Positions 16,172 to 25,242 of a stretch of DNA of 64,000 nucleotides are shown here, piece after piece. The translations under genes and the position numbers were made by a program. The notes beneath the pieces are model-generated. The model saw nothing but the letters and a program-made list of their open reading frames with translations, was not told where the DNA came from and ran no database searches. The stretch's first letter is position 1. Every line of letters starts with the position of its first letter. The stretch comes from MGBC124762 sp048201935 (lineage in GTDB: Bacteria; Bacillota; Clostridia; Oscillospirales; Oscillospiraceae): NCBI GenBank assembly GCA_048201935.1, contig DBFBGR010000022.1:1-64000 (forward strand), read 5' to 3'.

Positions 16172-16243
16172 TTTGCTCCACCTCCGAGGTGTAGCCTATG
16201 CGTCGCCGGATTGTCCCTATGCGGAAAAGCCTGGCCCTCCGGC

Positions 16244-16669
16244 TCATTTCAAAGTGTCTTTCAAACTCCTATCCTCTCTCACAAAATGAAGCTCCTCCAC
16301 GCCGTCAAAAACATTTCCTATATCCTCAACGATTTGAACAGTCCCTTCATCGCGAGAGAAGTTGCACTTGCCTCGAGCCAGCAAGTCATCAGCATCTTCC
16401 ATGGGATCGCGCCATATTTCAAAATGCGATCCATATCCCCAGACCATCACGACCTCGATTACTTCACCATCTTTTACAAGTCGTCCTGTTGCCCCTCCTG
16501 TTTCTTCATCAAGCCCAACAAATGAAATGTCAGGTTCGCTAGATACCCATAGATCCTCAGGATTTGAATCAGGAGTCATCTTGGGGCCAAGCACAAACTC
16601 GCAACCCGAAAGCGTCAATAATATAACTAGGACAAGAAACCAACTAAATATATTAGAGTGACTTTTCAT
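16244..16669 (-). CDS. Hypothetical lipoprotein, AT-rich
   Basis: This 141-residue product begins with a charged N terminus and a hydrophobic core ending in a lipobox (LTLSGC), so it is probably attached to the outer face of the membrane. The mature part is acidic with no recognised domain. The sequence is clearly more AT-rich than sigK and the VanZ gene on either side, which suggests separate origin. The ATG at 16669 has AAGGTG upstream; in-frame ATGs at 16687 and 16696 are alternatives. Function is not known. Confidence 0.65.
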   Translation of the reverse strand: MKSHSNIFSWFLVLVILLTLSGCEFVLGPKMTPDSNPEDLWVSSEPDISFVGLDEETGGATGRLVKDGEVIEVVMVWGYGSHFEIWRDPMEDADDLLARGKCNFSRDEGTVQIVEDIGNVFDGVEELHFVREDRSLKDTLK

Positions 16670-16702
16670 AATAAACACCTTACGCATAAACAACAAAACA
16701 TC

Positions 16703-17275
16703 CTACCGCTTCTGCCCCAAGGCGGACTTCAGCGCGAAGAAGAGGGCCGTGGACACGGCTAGGCCCAGGGCGTTCAAAATGATATCGTTGATATCAAAGC
16801 TGCGGCCAAAAATGGGCTGGATCAGCTCGATGGCCAGGCAGGTCAGCAGCCCTGCGCACAAGGTCTTCTTCCACGAGGCCCGGCGGTCAAACAGCGGGTA
16901 AAGGATACCAAAGGGGAGGTAAAGCAGGATATTGGCCAGGTTTTCCGCACTCAAGCGATGGAAGGAGTCGGGGACCAGGTAGTACTCGAAGGTGAACCAG
17001 CGGTAGTTGGTGCCGCTGGGCATATGGTAGAAAAGGCGGTAATACGCCCCGCCGACGAACTTTTCAAACAGAGTCAAGCCCACCAACGCCGCCAGATAGC
17101 CCACAAAAAGGGAGCCCAGCACGACCTGACCGGCGGAGAGCCTGGGCTCCCGTCGAGTCCGGACCAGCACGTAGACCGCCCCGGCCAGCAGCGCGATGGG
17201 GATCATCTGCAGGAAAAGTCCCGGGTATGTATCGAAAAAGAAGTACTGAAAATTCATGTTGTCAGGAAAATACAT
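16703..17275 (-). CDS. VanZ-like membrane protein
   Basis: The 190-residue protein has about five membrane helices and the VanZ-family layout: NLANILLYLPFGILYP in the middle, then a helix ending SFDINDIILNALG. VanZ-like proteins are membrane proteins of unclear mechanism; the original confers low-level teicoplanin resistance. Here there are no van genes nearby, so a resistance role should not be assumed. GGAGGG precedes the ATG. It lies downstream of its own promoter region and upstream of the AT-rich lipoprotein gene. Confidence 0.85.
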   Translation of the reverse strand: MYFPDNMNFQYFFFDTYPGLFLQMIPIALLAGAVYVLVRTRREPRLSAGQVVLGSLFVGYLAALVGLTLFEKFVGGAYYRLFYHMPSGTNYRWFTFEYYLVPDSFHRLSAENLANILLYLPFGILYPLFDRRASWKKTLCAGLLTCLAIELIQPIFGRSFDINDIILNALGLAVSTALFFALKSALGQKR

Positions 17276-17341
17276 GGTCGACCCTCCGCAAAAAATCTCT
17301 TTTTACAAAGCAAGTATAGCACATCCCGGCGAATCTTTCTA

Positions 17342-17370
17342 TTGCATTTTTTCCTAAAATCAAGTAAACT
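17342..17370 (+). promoter_or_regulatory. Likely promoter of the cytidylate-kinase-like gene
   Basis: TTGCAT at 17342-17347 and TAAACT at 17365-17370 are 17 bases apart, and the start codon follows 42 bases later. Both boxes deviate from consensus. Confidence 0.5.
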
Positions 17371-17412
17371 GGACTTGGGCCAAGGGCCCAATCTGAAAGC
17401 GGGGTGGATGTC

Positions 17413-18042
17413 ATGAGCCATCGGATCATCACCGTCAGTCGGGAATTTGGAAGCGGAGGCCGGGAGGTGGGCAAGCGGCTGGCCCAGACCCTGGGCGTGG
17501 CCTACTATGACCGGGAGATCATCACCGCCGTGGCCCAGAAGAGCGGCCTGGCCGAGGAGTACATCGCCAGCATCTCCGAGCGGGGCGTGGACGCATACTA
17601 CCCCATCACCTTCGGCCACACCTTTGCCTACTCCTCCAGCCTGGTGGACCCCCAGATGGAGGTCATGGCCGAGCAGAATAAGCTCCTCAAGGAGCTGGCC
17701 CGCAAGGGCGACTGCGTCATCGTGGGCCGCTGCGCCGACGTGGTGCTGCGGGAGGAGGAGCCCTTCAACCTCTTCGTGTACGCCGACCTGGACAGCAAGC
17801 TCCGCCGCTGCAAGGCCCGGCAGAGCGAGGGAGAAAAGGCCCTGAGCTCCAACGACCTCAAGCGCCGCATGGCCAAGGTGGACAAGGACCGGGCCCGTTA
17901 CCGCTCCCTGCTCACCGACACCCGCTGGGGCGACCCGGCGGCCTATCACCTGTGCGTGAACACCAGCGGCTGGGATATGCACGCCCTGGTGGACGCTCTG
18001 GCCCCCGTGGTCCGAGCCTGGTTTGAAAATCGGGGAAAATAA
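17413..18042 (+). CDS. Cytidylate kinase-like family protein
   Basis: This 209-residue P-loop protein begins IITVSREFGSGGREVGKRLA, the nucleotide-binding loop of the cytidylate kinase-like family, followed by YYDREIITAVAQKSGL. A later CVIVGRCADVVL and R-rich lid (SKLRRCKARQ, KRRMAKVDKDRARY) complete the kinase fold. Family members often occur as a second, uncharacterised copy in Firmicutes, so the substrate may not be CMP. The ATG at 17413 is preferred because GGGGTGG precedes it; a GTG at 17404 is also in frame. It stands alone before tRNA-Ala. Confidence 0.88.
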   Translation: MSHRIITVSREFGSGGREVGKRLAQTLGVAYYDREIITAVAQKSGLAEEYIASISERGVDAYYPITFGHTFAYSSSLVDPQMEVMAEQNKLLKELARKGDCVIVGRCADVVLREEEPFNLFVYADLDSKLRRCKARQSEGEKALSSNDLKRRMAKVDKDRARYRSLLTDTRWGDPAAYHLCVNTSGWDMHALVDALAPVVRAWFENRGK

Positions 18043-18055
18043 ATCGAAAAAAGCC

Positions 18056-18084
18056 TTGACAATCGGCGGCGAAGGTGCTAGAAT
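18056..18084 (+). promoter_or_regulatory. Promoter of tRNA-Ala
   Basis: TTGACA at 18056-18061 and TAGAAT at 18079-18084 are 17 bases apart and about 30 bases upstream of the tRNA. Confidence 0.8.
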
Positions 18085-18115
18085 ACCATTTGTTCAGCGG
18101 CCCGCCGCCGAATTT

Positions 18116-18191
<76 letters not shown>

Positions 18192-18197
18192 AAAGAG

Positions 18198-18227
18198 ACA
18201 GTCATCCACACGGATGGCTGTTTTTTT
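18198..18227 (+). terminator. Terminator after tRNA-Ala
   Basis: The arms ACAGTCATCC and GGATGGCTGT (one G-U pair) close on ACAC and are followed by seven T residues. Confidence 0.88.
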
Positions 18228-18249
18228 GTGCCCATTTTTCCGGCTGGGC

Positions 18250-18278
18250 TTTACATTTTTGCCATCTTTTCGTATAAT
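18250..18278 (+). promoter_or_regulatory. Promoter of the clostripain-family gene
   Basis: TTTACA at 18250-18255 and TATAAT at 18273-18278 are spaced by 17 bases and lie 34 bases before the start codon at 18313. Confidence 0.75.
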
Positions 18279-18312
18279 GGACCACGCAGAGAAACGGGAA
18301 GGAGCGATCTTT

Positions 18313-20706
18313 ATGGAGCGCAGGAACCGGCCGGTGGGCCGAAAGAAAAACGTGCTGGGCGGCTCGGGCCATGTGGGCCGGCGAGAGGGCGCGTCCGGCG
18401 TGGGCGGCGGCGCCTTTGGCGGTAAGCGGCCCGGAGCGTCTAAGACCGGCCAGCCAAACGACGCTCAGCGAGGTATCGACCTGGGCGATGTGGCCAACCT
18501 GGTGGGCGCGGTGGGCTCGGCCACCGGCTCGGGCAAGAAAAAGCCGTCTCTTGTGACCATCCTCATCCTGGCGGCGGTGCTCATCTTCGGCGGCGGCGGG
18601 CTGGGCAGCCTCACTGGCCTCTTTGGCGGCGGGGACAGCGGCCTGAGCTCTCTGGGGAACTCCCTGGGCGGCTCTACTCCCACCTACACCACCAACACCA
18701 GCGGCGGCGCGGTGAACACCTCTGTCTCCAGCAAGGCTCGGGACAAGCGGGTGGCTCTGGCCGGGGACGGCAGCGACACCACCACCATCCTGGTCTACAT
18801 GTGCGGCACCGACCTGGAATCCAACGGCGGCTTCGCCACCAAGGACCTCCAGGAGATGGCGGCGGCGGAGATCGGCGACAACGTGCGGCTGCTGGTCTAC
18901 ACCGGCGGGTGCAAGAGCTGGCGCAACAGCTTGATCTCCAACAGCAAAAACCAGATCTACCAGGTCCTGGACGGCGGCTTCAAGCTCCAGTGGGAGAGCG
19001 ACTCCCTCCAGGCCATGACCGACCCCGATACCCTGTCGGGCTTCATCCAGTGGGGCAAGCGCAACTACCCCGCCGACCGCTACGAGCTCATTTTCTGGGA
19101 CCACGGCGGCGGATCGCTCAGCGGCTACGGCTATGACGAGGTCCATCCCCGCGCGGGCTCCATGAGCCTCAGCGGCATCGCCAAGGCCCTGAAGGACGGC
19201 GGCTGCACCTTCGACTTCATCGGCTTCGACGCGTGCCTGATGGCCACGCTGGAGACGGCGATGGTGGCCGAGCCCTACGCCGACTACCTCATCGCCTCGG
19301 AGGAGACCGAGCCCGGCTGTGGCTGGTACTACACCGACTGGCTCACCAAGCTCTCCAAGGACCCGTCCATGTCCGCTTTGGAGATCGGGACAAACATCGC
19401 CGACAGCTTTGTCAGCGTGTGCTCACAGGTGGCCTCGGGCCAGCAGGCCACCCTGTCGGTCATCGACCTGGCGGAGCTGGCGGGCACGGTGCCCCCGGCC
19501 TTCCGGGACTTTGCCCAGTCCACCAATGCCAGCATCCAGAGCAGCGACTATAAGGCCGTGGCCTCCGCCCGGGCCAACGCCAAGGAGTTCGCCCAGTCCA
19601 GCAAGATCGACCAGATCGACCTCATCCACCTGGCCGACAACCTGGACACCGTCCAGAGCCGGGCCCTGGCCAAGGCTTTACGCAGCGCGGTCAAATATAA
19701 CGCTACCTCTCGGAATATTTCCAACGCCAACGGCGTTTCCATCTACTTCCCCTACGGCAAGACCTCCAGCGTGTCCACCGCCAGCAAGCTCTACGGCCAG
19801 ATCGGTCTGGACAGCGCCTACACCGACTGCATCAAGTCCTTCGCCTCCCTGGAGGTGGCGGGCCAGGCCGCCGCCGGCGGTCAGAGCGGTCAGCTGGGCT
19901 CGCTGTTCGACCTCTTCACCGGCGGCTCCGGCTCCAGCTCCTCCTCTGGCGGCGACGTGCTGGGAATGCTGGGCTCGCTACTGGGCGGGCGGGACCTCTC
20001 TAACGTGGGCCTCGACGCCGACAGCGCGGACTTTTTGGACGGCGAACTGGTGGAAAACAGCGCCGACTACCTCAGTGAAAACCGCTTCGACCCCAGCGAT
20101 CTCAAGTGGACCTCCAAGGCCGGGGAGCGGGTGCTGGCCCTCAGCGAGGACCAGTGGGACCTGGTGGCCCAGGTGGCTCTCAGCGTCTTCGTGGACGACG
20201 GCGAGGGGTACATCGACCTGGGTCTGGACAACGTTTTCGACTACAATGACGACGGCGACCTCATCGGCGGCTTTGACGGCACCTGGCTCAGCGTCAACGG
20301 CCAGATCGTGGCCTACTACCTGCTGGAGACCGACGACGACGCGGGCCTCTCCTGGGGCTACATCCCCGCTCTGCTCAATGGTCAGCGGGTGGAGCTGATG
20401 GTCTCCTTTGCCAACGATACCCAGTCCTGGACGGTGCTGGGCGCGCAGGTCTGCTACGACCAGGGCGAGACCGACACCGTGGCCCGGGGCCTCATGGAGC
20501 TCCAAGACGGCGACAAGCTGGACTTCCTTTGCAGCTACTACGACTACGATAAGACCTTCCAGGACAACTATCCCCTGGGCCAGCCGGTGACGGTGGACGG
20601 GCCGCTGGTGCTGGGCAACCTGGCCATGGACAACGACGACTACATCGCCGCCTTCCGCGTCACGGATATTTACCAGAACCACTACTGGACGCCGGAGATC
20701 TTCTAA
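18313..20706 (+). CDS. Clostripain-family (C11) cysteine peptidase, membrane-anchored
   Basis: The 797-residue protein has a basic glycine-rich N terminus (about 1-76), one membrane segment (about 79-98) and a Ser/Gly/Thr-rich linker. The peptidase domain follows: the strand ILVYMCGTDLES, catalytic His264 in FWDHGGG and Cys308 in GFDACLM match the C11 dyad. The region after about residue 560 is another low-complexity linker, then an unrecognised beta-rich C-terminal part. It would act at or outside the membrane, cleaving after basic residues if it resembles clostripain. AAGGAG precedes the ATG. A promoter and terminator flank it, so it is monocistronic. Confidence 0.88.
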   Translation: MERRNRPVGRKKNVLGGSGHVGRREGASGVGGGAFGGKRPGASKTGQPNDAQRGIDLGDVANLVGAVGSATGSGKKKPSLVTILILAAVLIFGGGGLGSLTGLFGGGDSGLSSLGNSLGGSTPTYTTNTSGGAVNTSVSSKARDKRVALAGDGSDTTTILVYMCGTDLESNGGFATKDLQEMAAAEIGDNVRLLVYTGGCKSWRNSLISNSKNQIYQVLDGGFKLQWESDSLQAMTDPDTLSGFIQWGKRNYPADRYELIFWDHGGGSLSGYGYDEVHPRAGSMSLSGIAKALKDGGCTFDFIGFDACLMATLETAMVAEPYADYLIASEETEPGCGWYYTDWLTKLSKDPSMSALEIGTNIADSFVSVCSQVASGQQATLSVIDLAELAGTVPPAFRDFAQSTNASIQSSDYKAVASARANAKEFAQSSKIDQIDLIHLADNLDTVQSRALAKALRSAVKYNATSRNISNANGVSIYFPYGKTSSVSTASKLYGQIGLDSAYTDCIKSFASLEVAGQAAAGGQSGQLGSLFDLFTGGSGSSSSSGGDVLGMLGSLLGGRDLSNVGLDADSADFLDGELVENSADYLSENRFDPSDLKWTSKAGERVLALSEDQWDLVAQVALSVFVDDGEGYIDLGLDNVFDYNDDGDLIGGFDGTWLSVNGQIVAYYLLETDDDAGLSWGYIPALLNGQRVELMVSFANDTQSWTVLGAQVCYDQGETDTVARGLMELQDGDKLDFLCSYYDYDKTFQDNYPLGQPVTVDGPLVLGNLAMDNDDYIAAFRVTDIYQNHYWTPEIF

Positions 20707-20716
20707 GTCAGACAGC

Positions 20717-20755
20717 AAAAGAGGGCGTTCCCCACACAGCGGGGAACGCCCTTTT
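20717..20755. terminator. Terminator between clostripain gene and azlD
   Basis: AAAAGAGGGCGTTCCCC pairs with GGGGAACGCCCTTTT around the loop ACACAGC, with one bulged A, and T residues follow. It is shared with the convergent azlCD operon. Confidence 0.88.
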
Positions 20756-20763
20756 GTTTTATT

Positions 20764-21060
20764 TTAGCATAAAAGCTCGGTGGCCAGCACCGTGATACAG
20801 CAAAGCACCGCCACAGGCATCAGCCCCGCCCCCAGCCAGGCGGCCACTATGCCCACCACCAGGGCCAGGGCCCCGGCGATGGGGCTTTGGGGATCGTCGA
20901 TGATGGCGGGAACGGTCATCACCGCCAGGGTCACATAGGGCACATAGTATAGAAATGACTGGATGAACTTGCTGCGGATGGGCTTGCGGAAGATGGTCAT
21001 GGGCAGGGCCCGGATGGCGTAGAGGGTCAGGGCCATGACCAGGATGTAGACGTAGTTCAC
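20764..21060 (-). CDS. azlD: Branched-chain amino acid exporter subunit AzlD
   Basis: The 98-residue protein has three to four membrane helices and the AzlD motif ALTLYAIRALPMTIFRKP followed by SFLYYVPYVTLAVMTVPAI. It is the small subunit of the AzlCD exporter of branched-chain amino acids. The start is a GTG at 21060 that overlaps the azlC stop in a GTGA arrangement, so the two are coupled; the longer upstream frame is only the shadow of azlC. Confidence 0.9.
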   Translation of the reverse strand: MNYVYILVMALTLYAIRALPMTIFRKPIRSKFIQSFLYYVPYVTLAVMTVPAIIDDPQSPIAGALALVVGIVAAWLGAGLMPVAVLCCITVLATELLC

Positions 21061-21791
21061 CGCTCCCGGCCCCCTTCCTCCATGGGATGGGGAAAGAGGA
21101 TGGACACCCCTGAGCACAAGAGCACCGTCAGCAAAATGATACGCAGGCTGGGCTCCAGGGTGGAGATCCAAGGCAGGCGGCTGGCGGCGAAGCTGACCAC
21201 AAAGGCCAGGGCGATGAGCCCGGCGATGATCCGATCCTTGCGGGCGGCAGGGATGATGGCCGCAAGGAACATCCCGTAGAGGGCCACGCTGAGGGCGCTC
21301 ACCGCCCACACGGGCATCAGGTCCCCCGCCACGCAGCCTAGGGAAGAGCCCAGCGCCCAGCACGGCGAGGCCACCAGAGCCGCGCCGTAGAGGTAATAGG
21401 GCTCCAACCAGCCCTCCCGGGCAATGGAGATGGCGAAGAGCTCGTCGGTAATGCACGCGCTCATGCCAAAGCGGTGGACCAGCCGTCCCTGGGGGTCCAT
21501 GCGCTGGCTCATGGCGGTGGACATCAAAAGATAGCGGGCGTTGACCACGATGGTGGTCAATATCATGGTCAGTAGGCTCCCGGCGGCGGCGATCACGTCC
21601 AGCCCCGCCTTCTCTCCCGCAGAGGCCCGGCACAAAAGGCTGGACAAAAAGCTCTGGATAGGGTCCAGCCCGGCCTCCTGGGCCTTGACCCCCAGGGCGA
21701 AGGCCACGGCGAAGTAGCCAAGGCCGATGGGGATGCCGTCTCGCATCCCCTGGCGGAACACCCCGGCAGTGGTTTTGATCTGCTCTGGCAT
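21057..21791 (-). CDS. azlC: Branched-chain amino acid exporter subunit AzlC
   Basis: This 244-residue membrane protein carries AzlC hallmarks: FRQGMRDGIPIGLGYFAVAFALG at the N terminus, NARYLLMSTAMSQ in the middle and several hydrophobic helices. With AzlD it exports branched-chain amino acids. Start 21791 is chosen because AAAGGAAG sits six to seven bases upstream; an ATG two codons earlier overlaps that site. The operon has no regulator next to it. Confidence 0.93.
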   Translation of the reverse strand: MPEQIKTTAGVFRQGMRDGIPIGLGYFAVAFALGVKAQEAGLDPIQSFLSSLLCRASAGEKAGLDVIAAAGSLLTMILTTIVVNARYLLMSTAMSQRMDPQGRLVHRFGMSACITDELFAISIAREGWLEPYYLYGAALVASPCWALGSSLGCVAGDLMPVWAVSALSVALYGMFLAAIIPAARKDRIIAGLIALAFVVSFAASRLPWISTLEPSLRIILLTVLLCSGVSILFPHPMEEGGRER

Positions 21792-21889
21792 GGTCATCTT
21801 CCTTTGAAAAGAGTGTCGAGAAGTATTGTATACCTTTTTCGCCCGTTCGTAAAGTCCCATTCTCCCCAGGCGCGCGCTTTGGGTCGGGC

Positions 21890-21918
21890 TTGACTTGCCC
21901 CAGGTTTTCCCTTAAAAT
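21890..21918 (+). promoter_or_regulatory. Promoter of serpin paralogue 2
   Basis: TTGACT at 21890-21895 and TAAAAT at 21913-21918 are 17 bases apart; the start codon is 37 bases further on, with AAGGGAG between. Confidence 0.7.
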
Positions 21919-21954
21919 AGAGGTAGCTTGATATATTGGAAGGGAGCGCGCGCC

Positions 21955-23190
21955 ATGAAGCAGATATTATCCTTGTTCCTGATCATGTCCATGCTGGCGG
22001 GCCAGCCTGGCGGCGGGACCCCCAGCGGGGAGCAAACGGGCGTGGACCAGACGGAGGTGAGCGTGTCCGTCACCGCCCCGGACCCCGACACCGCCTATGC
22101 CGGCTTCGCCCTAAAGCTCCTGCGCGCCAGCCGGGAAGAGGGCAAAAACACCCTATTGTCTCCGCTGTCGGTGACCCTGGCCCTGGGCATGACCGCCAAC
22201 GGCGCGGGGAGCGAGACGCTGGAGGAGTTCAACGACCTCCTTGGCATGGAGCCGGAGGTGCTGGACCCCTATTGCCAGGGGCTGATGGACAAATACAGCC
22301 GCTTGGGCGGCTCCAGTCAGACCAACCTGGCCAACAGCCTGTGGTGCGACGAGGACCTGACCTTGACCGACGACTTTACCCAGACCTGCCGGGACTACTT
22401 TGACGCCGAGCTCTTCCACGTGGACCTGCAAGCGCGCCAGACGGTGCGGGAGGTCAACCGCTGGGCCAGCAAGGCCACCCGGGGCAAGGTCCCCGAGGTG
22501 CTGCAAAAGCCCTTTGAGGACGACGCGGTGCTGGCGCTGATCAACGCGGTCTACTTCAAAAACAAGTTCGAGCGGCCCTTCAAGACCTCCCACAGCGTGT
22601 GGACCATAGACTTCCACAACGCCGACGGCACCGTGTCCCAGCCCCAGGGGATGAAAAACGGGACCCGGCGGGAGACCTACCTCTCCCACCACGGCGGCCA
22701 GGGCGTGGTCCTGCCCTATGACGACGGCGCGCTGGGGCTGCTGCTCATGCTCCCTGACGAGGGCGTGAGCCTGACCGAGTACCTGGCCAGCTGGGACGGC
22801 GCGACCATCGCCACGCTGCTGGAGGGCCAGAGCGACCAGAAGGTGTCGCTGGAGGTGCCCAAGTTCCAGGCCAAATGGCGCGGCGAGTTGAAGGACTACC
22901 TGGCGGATATGGGCCTGACCCGAGCCTTTTCGGGCGGGGCCGATTTTACCCCCATGGGCAGCAGCCCCCGGGGGAGGATCTTTCTGGACAGTGTCCTCCA
23001 CGAGGCCGTCTTTGACATCAACGAAACGGGCACCGAGGCCGCGGCGGTGACGGTGATCACGGGTATGGCCGGCAGCGCCAGGCCCCCGGAGGAGATCATC
23101 TACCTCACCTTCGACCAGCCCTTTGTCTACGGCATCGTGGACCTGGACACCGGCATACCCCTGTTCCTGGGCACTCTGGAGCAGTTGTAA
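21955..23190 (+). CDS. Serpin (paralogue 2) with degenerate lipobox
   Basis: The 411-residue protein is a complete serpin closely similar along its length to the one at 11415-12656 (shared NSLWCD, NAVYFKNKFERPF, GVVLPYDDG, FVYGIVDLDTG). The hinge GTEAAAVTV begins at residue 359, and the loop ITGMAGSARPP differs from its paralogue, so targets may differ. The signal peptide ends LAGQ where paralogue 1 has LAGC, so the lipid-anchor cysteine is lost and this form may be secreted or held by its N-terminal helix. AAGGGAG precedes the ATG. It probably arose by duplication. Confidence 0.92.
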   Translation: MKQILSLFLIMSMLAGQPGGGTPSGEQTGVDQTEVSVSVTAPDPDTAYAGFALKLLRASREEGKNTLLSPLSVTLALGMTANGAGSETLEEFNDLLGMEPEVLDPYCQGLMDKYSRLGGSSQTNLANSLWCDEDLTLTDDFTQTCRDYFDAELFHVDLQARQTVREVNRWASKATRGKVPEVLQKPFEDDAVLALINAVYFKNKFERPFKTSHSVWTIDFHNADGTVSQPQGMKNGTRRETYLSHHGGQGVVLPYDDGALGLLLMLPDEGVSLTEYLASWDGATIATLLEGQSDQKVSLEVPKFQAKWRGELKDYLADMGLTRAFSGGADFTPMGSSPRGRIFLDSVLHEAVFDINETGTEAAAVTVITGMAGSARPPEEIIYLTFDQPFVYGIVDLDTGIPLFLGTLEQL

Positions 23191-23265
23191 AACGTCTCAA
23201 AAAGGCACGACTATACTGGCCGAAGAAAACTGTGTGCCCCTCGTGGGCGGAAAGGACGGTACGCT

Positions 23266-24153
23266 ATGAGCAAGTCAAAGGTCTATTTCAGCCGGGTCAT
23301 CACTCCCCAGCGGGTATTGGAGCTCTATAAGGCTCTGGACATGCCCCTCACCGGCAAGGTCTGCGCCAAGGTCCACTCCGGCGAGGAGGGCAACCAGAAC
23401 TACCTCCACCCCGAGTTCTGGGCCCCGGTCATTCACGCCCTGGACGCTACGGTGGTGGAGTGCAACACCGCCTACGACGGCGCGCGCAACTACACCGACA
23501 AGCACCTCAAGCTGCTGGAGAGCCACGGCTGGAGCAAGTATTTCACCGTGGACCTGCTGGACGCCGAGGGCCCCGACCTGGTCCTGCCTGTCGTGGGCGG
23601 CAAGGTGCTGAAGGAGAACCTGGTGGGCAAAAACCTGAAGAACTACGACTCTATGGTGGTGCTGTCCCACTTCAAGGGCCACCCCATGGGTGGCTACGGC
23701 GGCGCTTTGAAGCAGCTTTCCATCGGCTGCGCCTCCACTGCGGGCAAGTGCCTGATCCACTCCGCCGGAGCCACCACAGACCAGACAAAATTCTGGGACA
23801 ATGTGGCCGAGCAGGACGATTTCCTCCAGGGCATGGCCGAGGCCGCCCAAACCGTGGTCAAGCTCTTTGGCGGCAAGGCGGTCTACCTCAACATCATGGC
23901 CAACCTCTCGGTGGACTGCGACTGCTGCGCCGTGGCCGAGGGCCCCTGCATGAAGGACGTGGGCATCCTGGCCAGTCTGGACCCGGTGGCCATCGACCAG
24001 GCCTGTGTGGACCTGGTGTACGCCTCGGACGACCCGGGCAAGGACCACCTCATCGAGCGTATCGAGTCCCGCCACGGCGTCCATACTATTGAGGCCGCCG
24101 CGGCCCTGGGCGTGGGCAGCCGGGAGTACGAGCTGGTGGACCTGGACGGCTGA
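23266..24153 (+). CDS. DUF362 domain protein
   Basis: The 295-residue protein has the DUF362 pattern: an N-terminal KVYFSR strand, VGKNLKNYDSMVVLSHFKGHPMGGYGGALKQLSIGCAS in pieces through the middle, and a Cys-rich DCDCCAVAEGPC near the end, followed by DPVAIDQACVDL. Many DUF362 proteins carry two 4Fe-4S ferredoxin repeats; here the standard ferredoxin motif is not seen, so it is the short form. The biochemical role is unknown, although an Fe-S or metal site is likely. It lies 38 bases upstream of the bile salt hydrolase gene in the same direction. Confidence 0.87.
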   Translation: MSKSKVYFSRVITPQRVLELYKALDMPLTGKVCAKVHSGEEGNQNYLHPEFWAPVIHALDATVVECNTAYDGARNYTDKHLKLLESHGWSKYFTVDLLDAEGPDLVLPVVGGKVLKENLVGKNLKNYDSMVVLSHFKGHPMGGYGGALKQLSIGCASTAGKCLIHSAGATTDQTKFWDNVAEQDDFLQGMAEAAQTVVKLFGGKAVYLNIMANLSVDCDCCAVAEGPCMKDVGILASLDPVAIDQACVDLVYASDDPGKDHLIERIESRHGVHTIEAAAALGVGSREYELVDLDG

Positions 24154-24191
24154 GCCGCCGCGGCAATTTTGGACCTGGGAGGTCTCGCATC

Positions 24192-25169
24192 ATGTGCACC
24201 GCCATCACCTATCTGACCGATTCCTTTTATTTTGGCCGGAATCTGGACCTGGAGTATAACTACGACGAGTCGGTCACCGTGCTGCCCAGGCGGTTTCCCC
24301 TGGTATTTCGCAAGGCCAAGGCCCTGCAAAGCCACTACGCCATGATCGGCATGAGCTACGTTCAGGACGGCTATCCCCTCTTCTACGAGGCCACCAACGA
24401 AAAGGGCCTTTCCATGGCGGGGCTGAACTTCGTAGGCAACGCCGTGTACGCCCAGGAGGAGGTCCCGGGCAAGGACAACCTGGCCCCCTTTGAGTTCATC
24501 CCCTGGATGCTGGGCCAGTGCGACTGCATGGCGGACGTACGCGCCCTGCTGGAGCGGGTCAATCTGCTGCAGATGGACTACTCTCTCGACCTGCCCGCCG
24601 CCCAACTCCACTGGATGATCGCCAACCGCGAGGGCTGCTTGGTGGTGGAGTCCACCGCCGATGGCCTTCACGTCTACGACGACCCCATGGGCGTACTCAC
24701 CAACAACCCGCCCTTTCCCTACCACACCCAGAACCTCAGCAACTATATGTGCCTGTCCAACCAACCTCCCCAAAACCACTTTTGCCAGAGCCTGAAGCTG
24801 GAGCCCTACAGCCGGGGCATGGGCGCTCTGGGCCTGCCCGGCGACCTCTCCTCCGCTTCCCGCTTCGTCCGGGCGGCCTTTACCCGCTCCAACGCCCGCT
24901 CGGGCCGGGATGAGACAGAGAGCGTGACCCAGTTTTTCCACATCCTGCAGAGCGTTTCCATGTCCCGGGGCTGTATCGACATGGGCAAGGGCCTGTTTGA
25001 GACCACGGTCTACTCCTGCTGCTGCAACGCCGACACCGGGGTGTATTACTACACCACCTACCAAAACGGCGGCCTGACGGCGGTGGATATGCGCCGCGAG
25101 GACCTGGAGGGGGTCTCCCCCGTGTCCTACCCCATGCTCCACCAGGCGGTCATCTACCGGCAAAATTGA
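24192..25169 (+). CDS. Choloylglycine hydrolase (bile salt hydrolase)
   Basis: This 325-residue N-terminal-nucleophile hydrolase starts MCTAIT, so Cys2 becomes the nucleophile after Met removal. The other conserved catalytic residues are at the expected places: Arg16, Asp19, Asn79, Asn171 and Arg224 (motif ASRFVRAAF). Stretches such as GLPGD and FFHIL are close to the clostridial enzyme, and no signal peptide is seen, so it is probably cytosolic. It deconjugates taurine or glycine from bile salts; penicillin V acylase is the alternative within the family. An integrated element begins 30 bases after the stop. Confidence 0.9.
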   Translation: MCTAITYLTDSFYFGRNLDLEYNYDESVTVLPRRFPLVFRKAKALQSHYAMIGMSYVQDGYPLFYEATNEKGLSMAGLNFVGNAVYAQEEVPGKDNLAPFEFIPWMLGQCDCMADVRALLERVNLLQMDYSLDLPAAQLHWMIANREGCLVVESTADGLHVYDDPMGVLTNNPPFPYHTQNLSNYMCLSNQPPQNHFCQSLKLEPYSRGMGALGLPGDLSSASRFVRAAFTRSNARSGRDETESVTQFFHILQSVSMSRGCIDMGKGLFETTVYSCCCNADTGVYYYTTYQNGGLTAVDMRREDLEGVSPVSYPMLHQAVIYRQN

Positions 25170-25183
25170 ACCAAAGCGCATAA

Positions 25184-25223
25184 AAAAAGCGGCGTCCAGT
25201 AGCCGGGTGTTCATAAGGACACA
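25184..25223. repeat. Left junction of integrated element: split terminator arm plus attL half-site
   Basis: Bases 25184-25198 (AAAAAGCGGCGTCCA) are the exact reverse complement of 31526-31540. They are followed by GT (25199-25200) and AGCCGGGTGTTCATAAGGAC at 25201-25220, which with the next three bases is an imperfect inverted copy (18 of 23) of 31501-31523. The outer part is one arm of the ancestral terminator after the bile salt hydrolase gene; the inner part is the element end. Confidence 0.85.
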
Positions 25224-25242
25224 GGCTTGAGGGGGGCGACAG

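Noticed and set aside
16703..17275. Glycopeptide resistance gene
   Set aside because: VanZ-like proteins are common membrane proteins, and no vanHAX or vanSR genes accompany it, so resistance should not be inferred.
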